Part shown: positions 1-7,578 of the stretch, piece after piece | How positions within the stretch are numbered: position 1 is the stretch's first letter | Layout of the letters: each line of letters opens with the position of its first letter | Assembly: GCF_947253225.1 (NCBI RefSeq) | Contig: NZ_CAMXYR010000019.1 | Span: 1-29,087, forward strand | DNA: 29,087 nucleotides | Reading direction: 5' to 3' | From: an uncultured Anaerococcus sp. | GTDB taxonomy: Bacteria > Bacillota > Clostridia > Tissierellales > Peptoniphilaceae | Position numbers and translations under genes: made by a program | The notes under the pieces: model-generated | The model's input: only the letters and a program-made list of their open reading frames with translations | Told to the model about the DNA's origin: nothing | Databases searched by the model: none

Positions 1-86
1 TTGTCTGGAGCTGATGGGGTTTGAGTTTCTGCGTCCTTCTTGTCTGGAGCTGATGGGGTTTGAGTTTCTGCGTCCTTTTTGTCTGG
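1..86 (-). repeat. 39-bp tandem repeat encoding KDAETQTPSAPDK
   Basis: Two full units lie at 1-39 and 40-78, with only the last base differing, followed by the first 8 bases of a third unit at 79-86. The unit is 13 codons, so copy-number change keeps the frame. The contig ends inside the array, so the true copy number is unknown; assembly collapse at this point is likely. Confidence 0.95.
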
Positions 87-3000
87 CTTTTTATCTTCTT
101 CCTTAGTTCCGATTTTTACAATTTCTTCTACAGGTTCTAAGGTCATTTCTTCTTTTTTCTCAACAACTATCTTTCCATCAACGAGTCTTGATGTTATTGT
201 TATTGTCTTTTCTCCATCTTTTCCTACAACTTCTACAACCTTCTTGCCTTTTTCTATATTGGCATCTTCTACTATTTTAGTTGTATGTGGAATCACAACT
301 TTTACGATTTCAACATTTTTATCTTGAACATCCTTTTTATTAGCTTCTCTTGCTTCCATCAAAATTTGAGCCATTTCACTTGGTAAATCCGTTAGTTGAG
401 CTCTTGCTTCAAAGCCTTTTTTCTCGCTAGGTGTAAGATTGGTTAATTTCTCTAATTCCTCATTGAATTTTTTCCTCGCATCTTGGGCTACTGATTTTTG
501 ATTTACAATTTTTTTATCAAGCTCCCTTGCTTTATCAATGATTTCTAAGAATCCACCCTCTCCTTTAAGGTCAGTCGCCTTGTTTATTTGATTTGTAAAA
601 TCCTTTCTACTTTCAATATCGAGATTAACAAGGCTATTTAGCTCTGCTAGGTAGGCTTTTCTCAAATCATTTACAACCCTATCCTTAACTTCAGGACTAA
701 TCTTGCTTTTTTCTAGGGCTTCTTTATATATATCGCTCATTTCTCCTACATTTTTCGCACTAGCTAGGTTGGCATAATAATTTTGTTTTTCTTCATCTGA
801 TAAATTAGCTAGAGATTCAATTTTTTTCTTGTATCCATCTCTAAAGTCAGCCAAAAGCTTCTCTTCGCTTCTTTTTTTATTTATTTCTTCTGCTTGATTT
901 GTTTTTTCAGTAATTTCTTTTATTGTTTCTTGATCTAATTTGTCTTTTTTATTTATTTCTTCAATAAACTTAGCTTTTTCTTCCTCACTTAGATTTTTTA
1001 ATTTTTTTATCTTCTCAATATGTCCCTTTTTAATTTCTTCTAGAACCTCATTTTTTGTTTCCTCGCTAGGATCTTTAGGTCTATTCTTTATCTCGATTTC
1101 AAGCTCCTCAATTTCCTTTTTAATAGCATCTTGACTTTCAAAATCTTTTACATCAGTCAAGGCCTCGATTTTCTTTTTGATTTCCTCAACCTTAGCGGGA
1201 TCAGCATCTTTTTCAATGGTCTCTAATCTTTTTCTCAAAACTTCCTTATTATCTTCAAGCGCCTTTTTATTTTCTTCTTCAAGTTCTTTATTTTTCTTAT
1301 CTTCTACTATCTTCTTATCTTCAGCCTTAGCAGAATCAGAAATCTTTATTATGGATTCTTTATCATCTGCTTGGTCAATTTCTTTTTCTATTTCTGCCTT
1401 TCTTTCTGGGCTTAGATTTTCAAGGCCCTTAACTACTTCCTTGGCCTTTAATTTGAAGGCAAGGATTATATCTTTTCTTTTAGCCTCAGTTTCCTTGCTA
1501 GCAATCTCTTTTTCGATTTTTTCTAAGTCATCTAGGCTCTTGGCATCTTGAAGGGCTTTTTTTAGGGCTTCTTTGTCATCTGTCGGTATAGATTCAAGCC
1601 TTTTAGCGAGCTCTTCTCGTTTGTCTGTAACTTCCTTATCCTCAACTTGTTCACTTTCTTTTTCTGCTGCTTTTTGAATTAGATCTAAGACTTCTTTAAC
1701 ATTAGCCTTCAAGATTCTTTCAATAAAGGCAGCCTTTTTTGCCTCATCCAGATTAAGATTATTTACCTTATTAACATAAGGAGTTCTTAATTCATTTAAC
1801 CTATCAAGGATGCTTGTAAGACCTATATATTTTTGAATATCTGTGTTATTCTCTCCCTTAGCAATTTCGTCTAATTCATCACTTTTAGCCTTTCTCTCCT
1901 CATCAGATATATTTTCTATATAACCCTCATAACTCTTATCGTATAGTTTTCTCTTATACCTGTTAATCAAGTCATCCACAGTTTTTGAGTCTGTAACTTT
2001 TTCAACTTTTGCATACTCATTGTTCTTATCATTTTCTGCTGTAGCTTGACTTAAAAGATAGTCTAAGCCAGCCTTATCTCCAACAGCTTCCATCCTTTTT
2101 TTGAATTTCTCTCTTGCTTCAGGACTTAGGTAAATTAGTTTTTCTAGCCTTTGGTTGGCCGCTTTTCTATCTTCTTCTGTTATAGCTGTAGCTTCTGTTT
2201 TTTCTTTCTTACTTCTATTTAAATTAGTAGCCTCTCTCACTACAGCCATAGTTTCTTTCATGCCAACTGCATTTGGATTATTTTCTATCTCTCTTATAAG
2301 AGCAATAAAGTAATCTTTTTCTCCTTGACTTAATTTATCAAGTTTATTAATCTTACTTATAGCCTTATCCACTTCACCAGGCATAACAGCAAGAATATTT
2401 AAAAACCTTTCAGCTATTTGGCCAGAAAACTTTTCTCTAAGTTCACTTTCCAAGCTCGCTAGCTCCTCATTAGTAAGGTTTAAATCATAAATTGTTTCTG
2501 GGAGGTCACTTCCAAATCTCTCCTTCAAAAAAATCTCAAGATCTTCTTGATTTTTTTTGATTTTCTCTCCATCGCCCTTATCTTTGTTTTCTTTTTCTAA
2601 AGACTTTTCTTCGTCTTTTGTAGTCTTTGCTATGGCCTTATCAACTTCTTCACCAAGCTTTTCCAAGTCAGCTTTAGATGTTAGCTCTTCTGCCCTTCTC
2701 GAGAAATCGTTCTTTTCATTATCATTAAGTTGGGACTTGTTTATTTTTGTTATAAGAGTATCTTTCAACTCTTCTAAGTCCTTAGTTGGTTCATCTGTTT
2801 CTTTTTCCTCAACTTTAGAAGCTTTATCCTCAATATTTTCGATAAGCTTTCCCTCATCTGATTTTTTAGATTCATCTTCTAAAGTAGATAAGTCAGTTTG
2901 TTTATTTTTTTCGTTTTCTACAAACGTTTCTTCGCTTTTTAAATTTTCATCTTCATTTTCTTTGTTTTCTAAGATATAATTGTTATTAAGCTTTCCATCA

Positions 3001-3095
3001 TTTAAATCCTCGGCGTGAGATGTTGAAGTAACAACACTTACACTCAATGCCATGGCTAAGGCACTTGTTATAATAGCTCTGTTTTTATTTTTCAT
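1..3095 (-). CDS. Large secreted GA-module/G5-domain surface protein, 3' end missing
   Basis: The minus frame is open from an ATG at 3095 to the window edge (1031 codons, no stop). GGGAGG lies just before the ATG. Residues 1-28 form a signal peptide (basic MKNKNR, hydrophobic core, SHA cleavage site); there is no YSIRK motif. Residues 30-110 are acidic. From about 115 to 920 the chain is made of charged three-helix segments with the recurring pattern K..I..L.NLs..EK..F...I..A, clearest near 547, 686, 749, 811 and 872; I read them as GA-like modules (the fold of protein G-related albumin-binding domains). Residues about 925-995 match a G5 domain (IPHTT, GKKVVEVVGKDG, VDGK, final KIGT). The tail repeats KDAETQTPSAPDK, as in wall-spanning regions. 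The cell-wall anchor, probably LPXTG, would lie beyond the window. Host-protein binding or adhesion is inference. Plus-strand ORFs here are shadows. Confidence 0.85.
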   Translation of the reverse strand, partial: MKNKNRAIITSALAMALSVSVVTSTSHAEDLNDGKLNNNYILENKENEDENLKSEETFVENEKNKQTDLSTLEDESKKSDEGKLIENIEDKASKVEEKETDEPTKDLEELKDTLITKINKSQLNDNEKNDFSRRAEELTSKADLEKLGEEVDKAIAKTTKDEEKSLEKENKDKGDGEKIKKNQEDLEIFLKERFGSDLPETIYDLNLTNEELASLESELREKFSGQIAERFLNILAVMPGEVDKAISKINKLDKLSQGEKDYFIALIREIENNPNAVGMKETMAVVREATNLNRSKKEKTEATAITEEDRKAANQRLEKLIYLSPEAREKFKKRMEAVGDKAGLDYLLSQATAENDKNNEYAKVEKVTDSKTVDDLINRYKRKLYDKSYEGYIENISDEERKAKSDELDEIAKGENNTDIQKYIGLTSILDRLNELRTPYVNKVNNLNLDEAKKAAFIERILKANVKEVLDLIQKAAEKESEQVEDKEVTDKREELAKRLESIPTDDKEALKKALQDAKSLDDLEKIEKEIASKETEAKRKDIILAFKLKAKEVVKGLENLSPERKAEIEKEIDQADDKESIIKISDSAKAEDKKIVEDKKNKELEEENKKALEDNKEVLRKRLETIEKDADPAKVEEIKKKIEALTDVKDFESQDAIKKEIEELEIEIKNRPKDPSEETKNEVLEEIKKGHIEKIKKLKNLSEEEKAKFIEEINKKDKLDQETIKEITEKTNQAEEINKKRSEEKLLADFRDGYKKKIESLANLSDEEKQNYYANLASAKNVGEMSDIYKEALEKSKISPEVKDRVVNDLRKAYLAELNSLVNLDIESRKDFTNQINKATDLKGEGGFLEIIDKARELDKKIVNQKSVAQDARKKFNEELEKLTNLTPSEKKGFEARAQLTDLPSEMAQILMEAREANKKDVQDKNVEIVKVVIPHTTKIVEDANIEKGKKVVEVVGKDGEKTITITSRLVDGKIVVEKKEEMTLEPVEEIVKIGTKEEDKKPDKKDAETQTPSAPDKKDAETQTPSAPD

Positions 3096-3135
3096 ATTTC
3101 CTCCCTCTAAAATAATAACGATATCTTTTGGCTTC

Positions 3136-3164
3136 ATTATAAATGATTTTCTAAAATAATTCAA
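3136..3164 (-). promoter_or_regulatory. Sigma-70 promoter of the surface protein gene
   Basis: Read on the minus strand: TTGAAT (3164-3159), 17-base spacer, TATAAT (3141-3136), leaving a leader of about 35 bases before the ATG at 3095. The -10 is a perfect consensus and the -35 matches 4 of 6. Confidence 0.65.
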
Positions 3165-3291
3165 TATATTTTTTTCGATTTTTATTTTATTTTTTTGTTT
3201 ATGTTTTTTATTATTTTTCCATTATGTGTATTTATCAACATCTGATTATTTTCACCCCTTACAATTTCCTATTCCATTTTTTTCGGAAATG

Positions 3292-3300
3292 TGTTATTAT
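3292..3300 (+). promoter_or_regulatory. Extended -10 promoter of nagE
   Basis: TGTTATTAT at 3292-3300 is a TGn extended -10 with hexamer TATTAT. No good -35 is seen 17 bases upstream. The start site would fall near 3307, inside the cre-like site that follows. Confidence 0.5.
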
Positions 3301-3305
3301 ATAAG

Positions 3306-3319
3306 TGTAAACGTTTTAA
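3306..3319 (+). promoter_or_regulatory. CcpA cre-like operator upstream of nagE
   Basis: TGTAAACGTTTTAA matches the cre consensus TGWNANCGNTNWCA at every position except the 13th. It overlaps the predicted start site, where CcpA binding would repress. The match is visible; CcpA control is inferred from the known Firmicute system. Confidence 0.5.
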
Positions 3320-3338
3320 AAATTTATAGGAGGTAGTT

Positions 3339-4856
3339 ATGAAGGAAAAACTACAAAGATTAGGGCAATCCCTAATGCAGCCAGTCGCTGTAATGCCTCT
3401 AGCAGCCTTACTTTTAGGTATAGGCTATGCGATAGACCCTGAATTATGGGGTGGTGGATCTCCTCTAGCAGCATTTTTAATTTCTGCTGGTGGTTCAATA
3501 CTTGATAATCTCGGTATTATTTTCGCAGTAGGTATTGCTTTTGGAATGGCTCACGATAACCACGGAGCTTCAGCTCTTGCAGGTCTTGTGTCATTTCTAA
3601 CTATTGTTAAGTTACTAAGCCCTGCCACAGTTGCTATGCTATCTGGAATGGATCTTGAAGCTTGGACAGCAGCAGATCAATTCAGATCAACAGCCTTTGG
3701 TACTATGGGTAATGGAAATGTTTTTGTCGGAATTTTATCAGGTATTATCGGTGGATTTGCTTATGACAAGTTCTTCTCAACAAAACTTCCTGACTTCTTG
3801 GCTTTCTTCTCTGGTAGAAGATTAGTTCCAATTATGGCATCTTTCATTGCTATGGTAGCTTCAGGAATACTTTTTGTTGTATGGCCACTTATCTATGTTG
3901 GTCTTGTAAACTTCGGACAATTCTTGGTAGGTCTTGGCCCAATAGGTGCAGGAATCTATGCTTTCTTTAATAGACTATTAATCCCAACTGGTCTTCACCA
4001 CGCTCTTAACCAAGTATTCTGGTTTAACCTAGTTGGTATTAATGATATTCCTAACTTCTTAGGAAATGTTAAAGAATCTATCACTAATGTTTACCACCCA
4101 GGTATGTACCAAGCTGGTTTCTTCCCAATTATGATGTTTGGTCTACCAGGTGCTGCTCTTGCTATTATTAACAGGGCAGATGCTGATAAGAAAAAAGCTA
4201 CAAAAGCTATCATGCTTGCAGGTGCTCTTGCATCTTTTGCAACAGGTGTTACTGAACCGCTTGAATTTTCATTCATGTTTGCAGCTCCTCAACTTTACCT
4301 AATCCACGCTGCCTTTACAGGAATTTCTGCTTTCCTTGCAGCTACTCTTAAAGCTTATGCAGGATTTGGTTTCTCAGCAGGTCTAGTAGACTTTGTTCTA
4401 TCAATCAAAAACCCAATGCACGCAAATATCCTAATACTAATTGTTATGGGTCTTGTATATTTTGCTCTTTACTACTTTGTATTCAATACTCTCATTGTTA
4501 AATGGGACATTGCTACACCAGGTAGAAGCACAAAGAAAGATTTAGGAAAAGTTGGAGCAACTGATAAATCAGCTGCTGATGAAGAAAGAGAAGAAAATCT
4601 AACAATATCTAACTCTTATGAAGAAACAGCAAGAAAGATATTAGCTGGCCTTGGTGGAGCAGAAAACATTGATACAACAGGTTACTGCACAACAAGACTT
4701 AGACTAACTGTCAAAGACCCAGCTAAGGTTGACGATGACAAAGTTAAGGCAGCAGGAGTTGCCGGAATCATCAAACCAGGTCCTAAAGCTGTTCAAGTAA
4801 TCATAGGCCCACAAGTACAAGCCGTCTATGATGAATTTGTTAAGTTAGTTAAGTAG
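3339..4856 (+). CDS. nagE: N-acetylglucosamine-type PTS transporter, EIICB
   Basis: Membrane permease that imports and phosphorylates an amino sugar, most likely GlcNAc to GlcNAc-6-P. Of the 505 residues, about 1-390 form the multi-spanning EIIC domain, with family motifs such as GNGNVFVGILSGIIGG and the substrate-site segment NRLLIPTGLHHALN. A charged linker follows. The EIIB domain (about 425-505) carries the phosphorylated cysteine C450 in TTGYCTTRLRLTV. There is no EIIA domain, so a separate EIIA must donate phosphate. AGGAGG at 3328-3333 supports the start. The cre-like site at the promoter suggests glucose repression. The PTS glucose family includes glucose and maltose permeases; the EIIC sequence favours the NagE branch. 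NagA lies 17 kb away in the GalNAc operon and could take the product. Confidence 0.88.
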   Translation: MKEKLQRLGQSLMQPVAVMPLAALLLGIGYAIDPELWGGGSPLAAFLISAGGSILDNLGIIFAVGIAFGMAHDNHGASALAGLVSFLTIVKLLSPATVAMLSGMDLEAWTAADQFRSTAFGTMGNGNVFVGILSGIIGGFAYDKFFSTKLPDFLAFFSGRRLVPIMASFIAMVASGILFVVWPLIYVGLVNFGQFLVGLGPIGAGIYAFFNRLLIPTGLHHALNQVFWFNLVGINDIPNFLGNVKESITNVYHPGMYQAGFFPIMMFGLPGAALAIINRADADKKKATKAIMLAGALASFATGVTEPLEFSFMFAAPQLYLIHAAFTGISAFLAATLKAYAGFGFSAGLVDFVLSIKNPMHANILILIVMGLVYFALYYFVFNTLIVKWDIATPGRSTKKDLGKVGATDKSAADEEREENLTISNSYEETARKILAGLGGAENIDTTGYCTTRLRLTVKDPAKVDDDKVKAAGVAGIIKPGPKAVQVIIGPQVQAVYDEFVKLVK

Positions 4857-4861
4857 GAAAG

Positions 4862-4895
4862 ATCAGCAGGCTTAGGCTTGCTGATTTTTATTTTC
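4862..4895 (+). terminator. Intrinsic terminator/attenuator after nagE
   Basis: Stem 4862-4871 pairs with 4876-4885 (10 bp with one G-T pair, loop TTAG), followed by TTTTTATTTT. It sits between nagE and the next gene, which has no obvious promoter of its own, so it probably lets part of the transcription through. Confidence 0.75.
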
Positions 4896-4911
4896 AAAAA
4901 GAAAGGATACT

Positions 4912-5841
4912 ATGAAAAGACTACTCAACTTTGAAGGTAAAGACTACCTCAATGTATCAAAATTTGATTTGAAAAGAGCTATACTAGCATCAGAGGGAAG
5001 GGTTATAGTTTCTGAGTCCGTTGTTACTAAAGCTCCCTATCTTAGCGAGGTTACTAATGCTGAGATAGAAAAAGCTTTTGGGGCAGACATCCTTCTCTTA
5101 AATACTCTAGACCTTAGGAACCCAAAGATTCAAGGGGTTCCTTCCTATGTAAAAGAAAACCACATTTCATGGATTAAAAAGGCTCTATCAAGACCTATCG
5201 GAGTAAATCTCGAACCTGTTGATGATAGTATAGCTATGAATGAAGAAAAAATCACCCTTAATGCTGGGAGAATTGCCAATATTGAAAATTACAAACTTGC
5301 CAACGACTATGGTATAGATATGATTTGTCTTACTGGAAATCCAGCCACAGGGGTTAGCAACCAGATGATAACAAAGGCCATAAAAGAGGCAAGAGAAACC
5401 TATAACGGCCTTATAATAGCTGGAAAAATGCACGCAGCAGGCACAAATGAGCCCGTCATGAACCTAGCTATAGCTAAAGACTTTGTAGAAGCTGGTTGTG
5501 ATATCCTCCTAATCCCAGCTCCTTACACAGTCTACCACTTCTCTGAGGATGATTTCCGTAATATAGCCGACTATGTTAGATCCTATAACGAAGATAGGGA
5601 CCTAGATGAAAAAGTGTTAATCATGTCAGCCATAGGAACAAGTCAAGAGTCTGCCGATACTTCAACAATCAGGCAAATAGCACTTGCAGCTAAGGCGGGA
5701 GGAGCCCACCTCCAACACATAGGTGATGGGATGGAAGGAATTTCTCTTCCTGAAAATATTTACGCCATGGGCCTTGCTATAAGAGGAAGAAGATGGCAAA
5801 CTATCCAAATGGCAAGGTCTAATTATAGGGGAGAAGACTAA
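4912..5841 (+). CDS. Conserved TIM-barrel-like protein of unknown function, next to PTS
   Basis: A 309-residue soluble protein; AAAGGA lies about 8 bases before the ATG. The sequence alternates beta strands and helices like a (beta/alpha)8 barrel: VIVSES (about 32), ADILLLNTLD (about 58), PIGVNLEPVD (about 95), MICLTGNPATGVSN (about 136), LIIAGKMHAAGTNEP (about 163), DILLIPAPYTVY (about 197), LIMSAIGTSQE (about 237), HLQHIGDGMEGI (about 262). Conserved Asp, Glu, Lys and His residues at strand ends are what a barrel enzyme would use. I recognise relatives that sit beside sugar PTS genes, sometimes labelled a haloacid-dehalogenase-like hydrolase, but the HAD DxD motif is absent here. A role with the NagE sugar phosphate is inferred from position only. 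Confidence 0.7.
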   Translation: MKRLLNFEGKDYLNVSKFDLKRAILASEGRVIVSESVVTKAPYLSEVTNAEIEKAFGADILLLNTLDLRNPKIQGVPSYVKENHISWIKKALSRPIGVNLEPVDDSIAMNEEKITLNAGRIANIENYKLANDYGIDMICLTGNPATGVSNQMITKAIKEARETYNGLIIAGKMHAAGTNEPVMNLAIAKDFVEAGCDILLIPAPYTVYHFSEDDFRNIADYVRSYNEDRDLDEKVLIMSAIGTSQESADTSTIRQIALAAKAGGAHLQHIGDGMEGISLPENIYAMGLAIRGRRWQTIQMARSNYRGED

Positions 5842-6264
5842 TACGAAATAATCCTCCAGAATAAATTTGTCAAGGTACTTTATTTATAAAAAAGCCAAAT
5901 AAACCAGCAAAATATACCATTTGAAAAATTAAAATCTTATATCCTCTAAAGAGCTTATTTGCACTAAATCAATTATAAGAAGATTTTATCAATTTTTCAC
6001 TAATATCCTATGTAATTGGGTTAAAATTGACAGTTAAGTCTTTAGGACTGCCACTTTTTTATCAAATATAAAGATTAAAGTTTTTGCAAGGCCTTATAAA
6101 TACTTGTCATGCCCAATTATTTTTATTGAGGAAATATTTCTTCAATAAAACTTGGATATTGGAGACTTATTTACTAATTTCAAGCACCTTTTTCATTGAA
6201 GCTTGCTTGTTTTATACTTAGGGTCAATATATTAGCTCTATTAAAACCTAATATTTTTTCAATA
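5842..6264. other. Intergenic region with a 30-bp palindrome
   Basis: No open frame, RNA gene or clear pseudogene is visible on either strand. The main structure is a near-perfect palindrome at 6121-6150: TTTTATTGA and TCAATAAAA flank GAAATATTTC, giving 15 bp per arm with one G-T pair and no loop. It lacks a following T tract, so it does not look like a terminator. Its function is unknown. Confidence 0.5.
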
Positions 6265-6292
6265 GAAAAACCTCCCAGCAAGGGAGGTTTTC
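6265..6292 (-). terminator. Intrinsic terminator of the ACAD-fprA operon
   Basis: CCTCCC (6271-6276) pairs with GGGAGG (6282-6287), extended by A-T pairs on both sides. On the minus strand a TTTTT tract follows the stem, 30 bases after the fprA stop. The A/T-symmetric flanks may let it work in both directions. Confidence 0.8.
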
Positions 6293-6321
6293 TAAGTTAA
6301 ACAGTATCAGCTATAATACTA

Positions 6322-7566
6322 TTATTTTTTTTGTGAAGCAGCCTTAGCTTTTTCTTCTCTACGTTTCTTCATAGAGTCTTTAATTCCTTCAACTATAGCA
6401 TCCATATCGCCTTCTTTTTGTGATTTAAGGCTTGATACAATGTCTAGTCCTTCTGGAAGCACATCCATCAGTCTCATTTCTTCATCAAGGAATTTTTCCA
6501 TTTTTTCTGCTGCTTGTGGTGCCCAAGTACCGTTTCCAATGATTGATACAGCTCTATTTTGTACATTTAGAGCAGCCATATCGTTTAGGAAGTCCTTCAT
6601 CTTTGGATAGATGCCTAGGTTATAGGTTACTGATGCAAGAACTAGGTTAGAGTATTTGAATGTATCTGCAATTAAGATTGATATATCTGTGCTTGAAACA
6701 TCTCTTAGGGCAATTTTTGTAATTCCAGCTTCGCAAAGTTTGCTTGCAAGTGCTTGCGCAGCATATTCTGTATTACCATACATTGATGCATAAGCGATTA
6801 ACACGCCTTCTTCTTCTGGTTCATAGGTTGCCCAGTGGACATACTTATCAATGATGTATCCGAAATTATCTCTCCAAACAAGTCCGTGAAGTGGGCAGAT
6901 ATAGTTAAGGTCCAGTCCACCAGCTTTAGCAAGGGCTTTTTGTACAAAAGTTCCGTATTTGCCAACGATATTTGTATAGTATCTACGTCCTTCATCAAGG
7001 TAGTCCCTGTCCCAATCAACTTCATCAGCGAACAACCTACCATTGTTTGCTATAAATGAACCGAAAGCGTCTGCTGAAAATAGAACCTTGTCTGTGCTAT
7101 CATAGCTCATTAGAACTTCTGGCCAGTGAACCATTGGAGCTTCAACAAAGGTAAATTCGTGTTTACCAAAGCTAAAGGTATCTCCTTCTTTTACTTCAAT
7201 GTATCTATCATCTACATGATAGCCAAATTGTCTCATGAACATTACTCCCTTTTCAGAAGAAATGATTTTGAGGTTTGGATATCTTTGTAGCATAAGTTCG
7301 ATTGATGAACAGTGGTCTGGTTCCATGTGGTGGATTATCATATAGTCTAGATCACGACCGTTTAGCACACGGCTAACGTTAATCATATATTCTCTTGTTA
7401 TAGCCCAGTCAACTGCGTCGATTAGAACTGTCTTTTCATCCATTAGTAGGTATGAGTTGTAAGAAACTCCTTCAGGAATAGGAAATATATTCTCAAATAG
7501 GGCAAGCCTTCTGTCGTCCCCACCTACATAATATAAATCATCTGTTACTTTTCTAACTGTATACAT
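6322..7566 (-). CDS. fprA: FprA-family flavodiiron protein (oxygen/NO reductase)
   Basis: Cytoplasmic enzyme that reduces O2 to water, or NO to N2O, at a diiron site fed by FMN. It has 414 residues, near the usual 390-410. The N-terminal metallo-beta-lactamase fold carries the metal motif HMEPDH at 80-85; further ligands are in MVHWPE and SADAFG (about 145-170) and PLHGLVW (about 225). The flavodoxin domain starts near 255 with the FMN loop YASMYGNTEYAA. A Lys-rich tail (REEKAKAASQKK) extends it slightly. GGAGG lies just before the ATG. It is 12 bases downstream of the ACAD-EtfA fusion gene and shares its operon. Family members normally take electrons from rubredoxin, which makes the cysteine-less rubredoxin-like tail of the upstream protein notable. 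Confidence 0.93.
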   Translation of the reverse strand: MYTVRKVTDDLYYVGGDDRRLALFENIFPIPEGVSYNSYLLMDEKTVLIDAVDWAITREYMINVSRVLNGRDLDYMIIHHMEPDHCSSIELMLQRYPNLKIISSEKGVMFMRQFGYHVDDRYIEVKEGDTFSFGKHEFTFVEAPMVHWPEVLMSYDSTDKVLFSADAFGSFIANNGRLFADEVDWDRDYLDEGRRYYTNIVGKYGTFVQKALAKAGGLDLNYICPLHGLVWRDNFGYIIDKYVHWATYEPEEEGVLIAYASMYGNTEYAAQALASKLCEAGITKIALRDVSSTDISILIADTFKYSNLVLASVTYNLGIYPKMKDFLNDMAALNVQNRAVSIIGNGTWAPQAAEKMEKFLDEEMRLMDVLPEGLDIVSSLKSQKEGDMDAIVEGIKDSMKKRREEKAKAASQKK

Positions 7567-7578
7567 TAAATCCTCCTA

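Noticed and set aside
79..2979. Several Ser/Phe-rich plus-strand frames at the left end
   Set aside because: They are the reverse of the Glu/Lys-rich surface protein coded on the minus strand, which has a signal peptide, promoter and domain structure.
6031..6060. Possible terminator after the barrel gene (AGTC/GACT followed by six T)
   Set aside because: The stem is only four base pairs and alternative pairings conflict; too weak to call.
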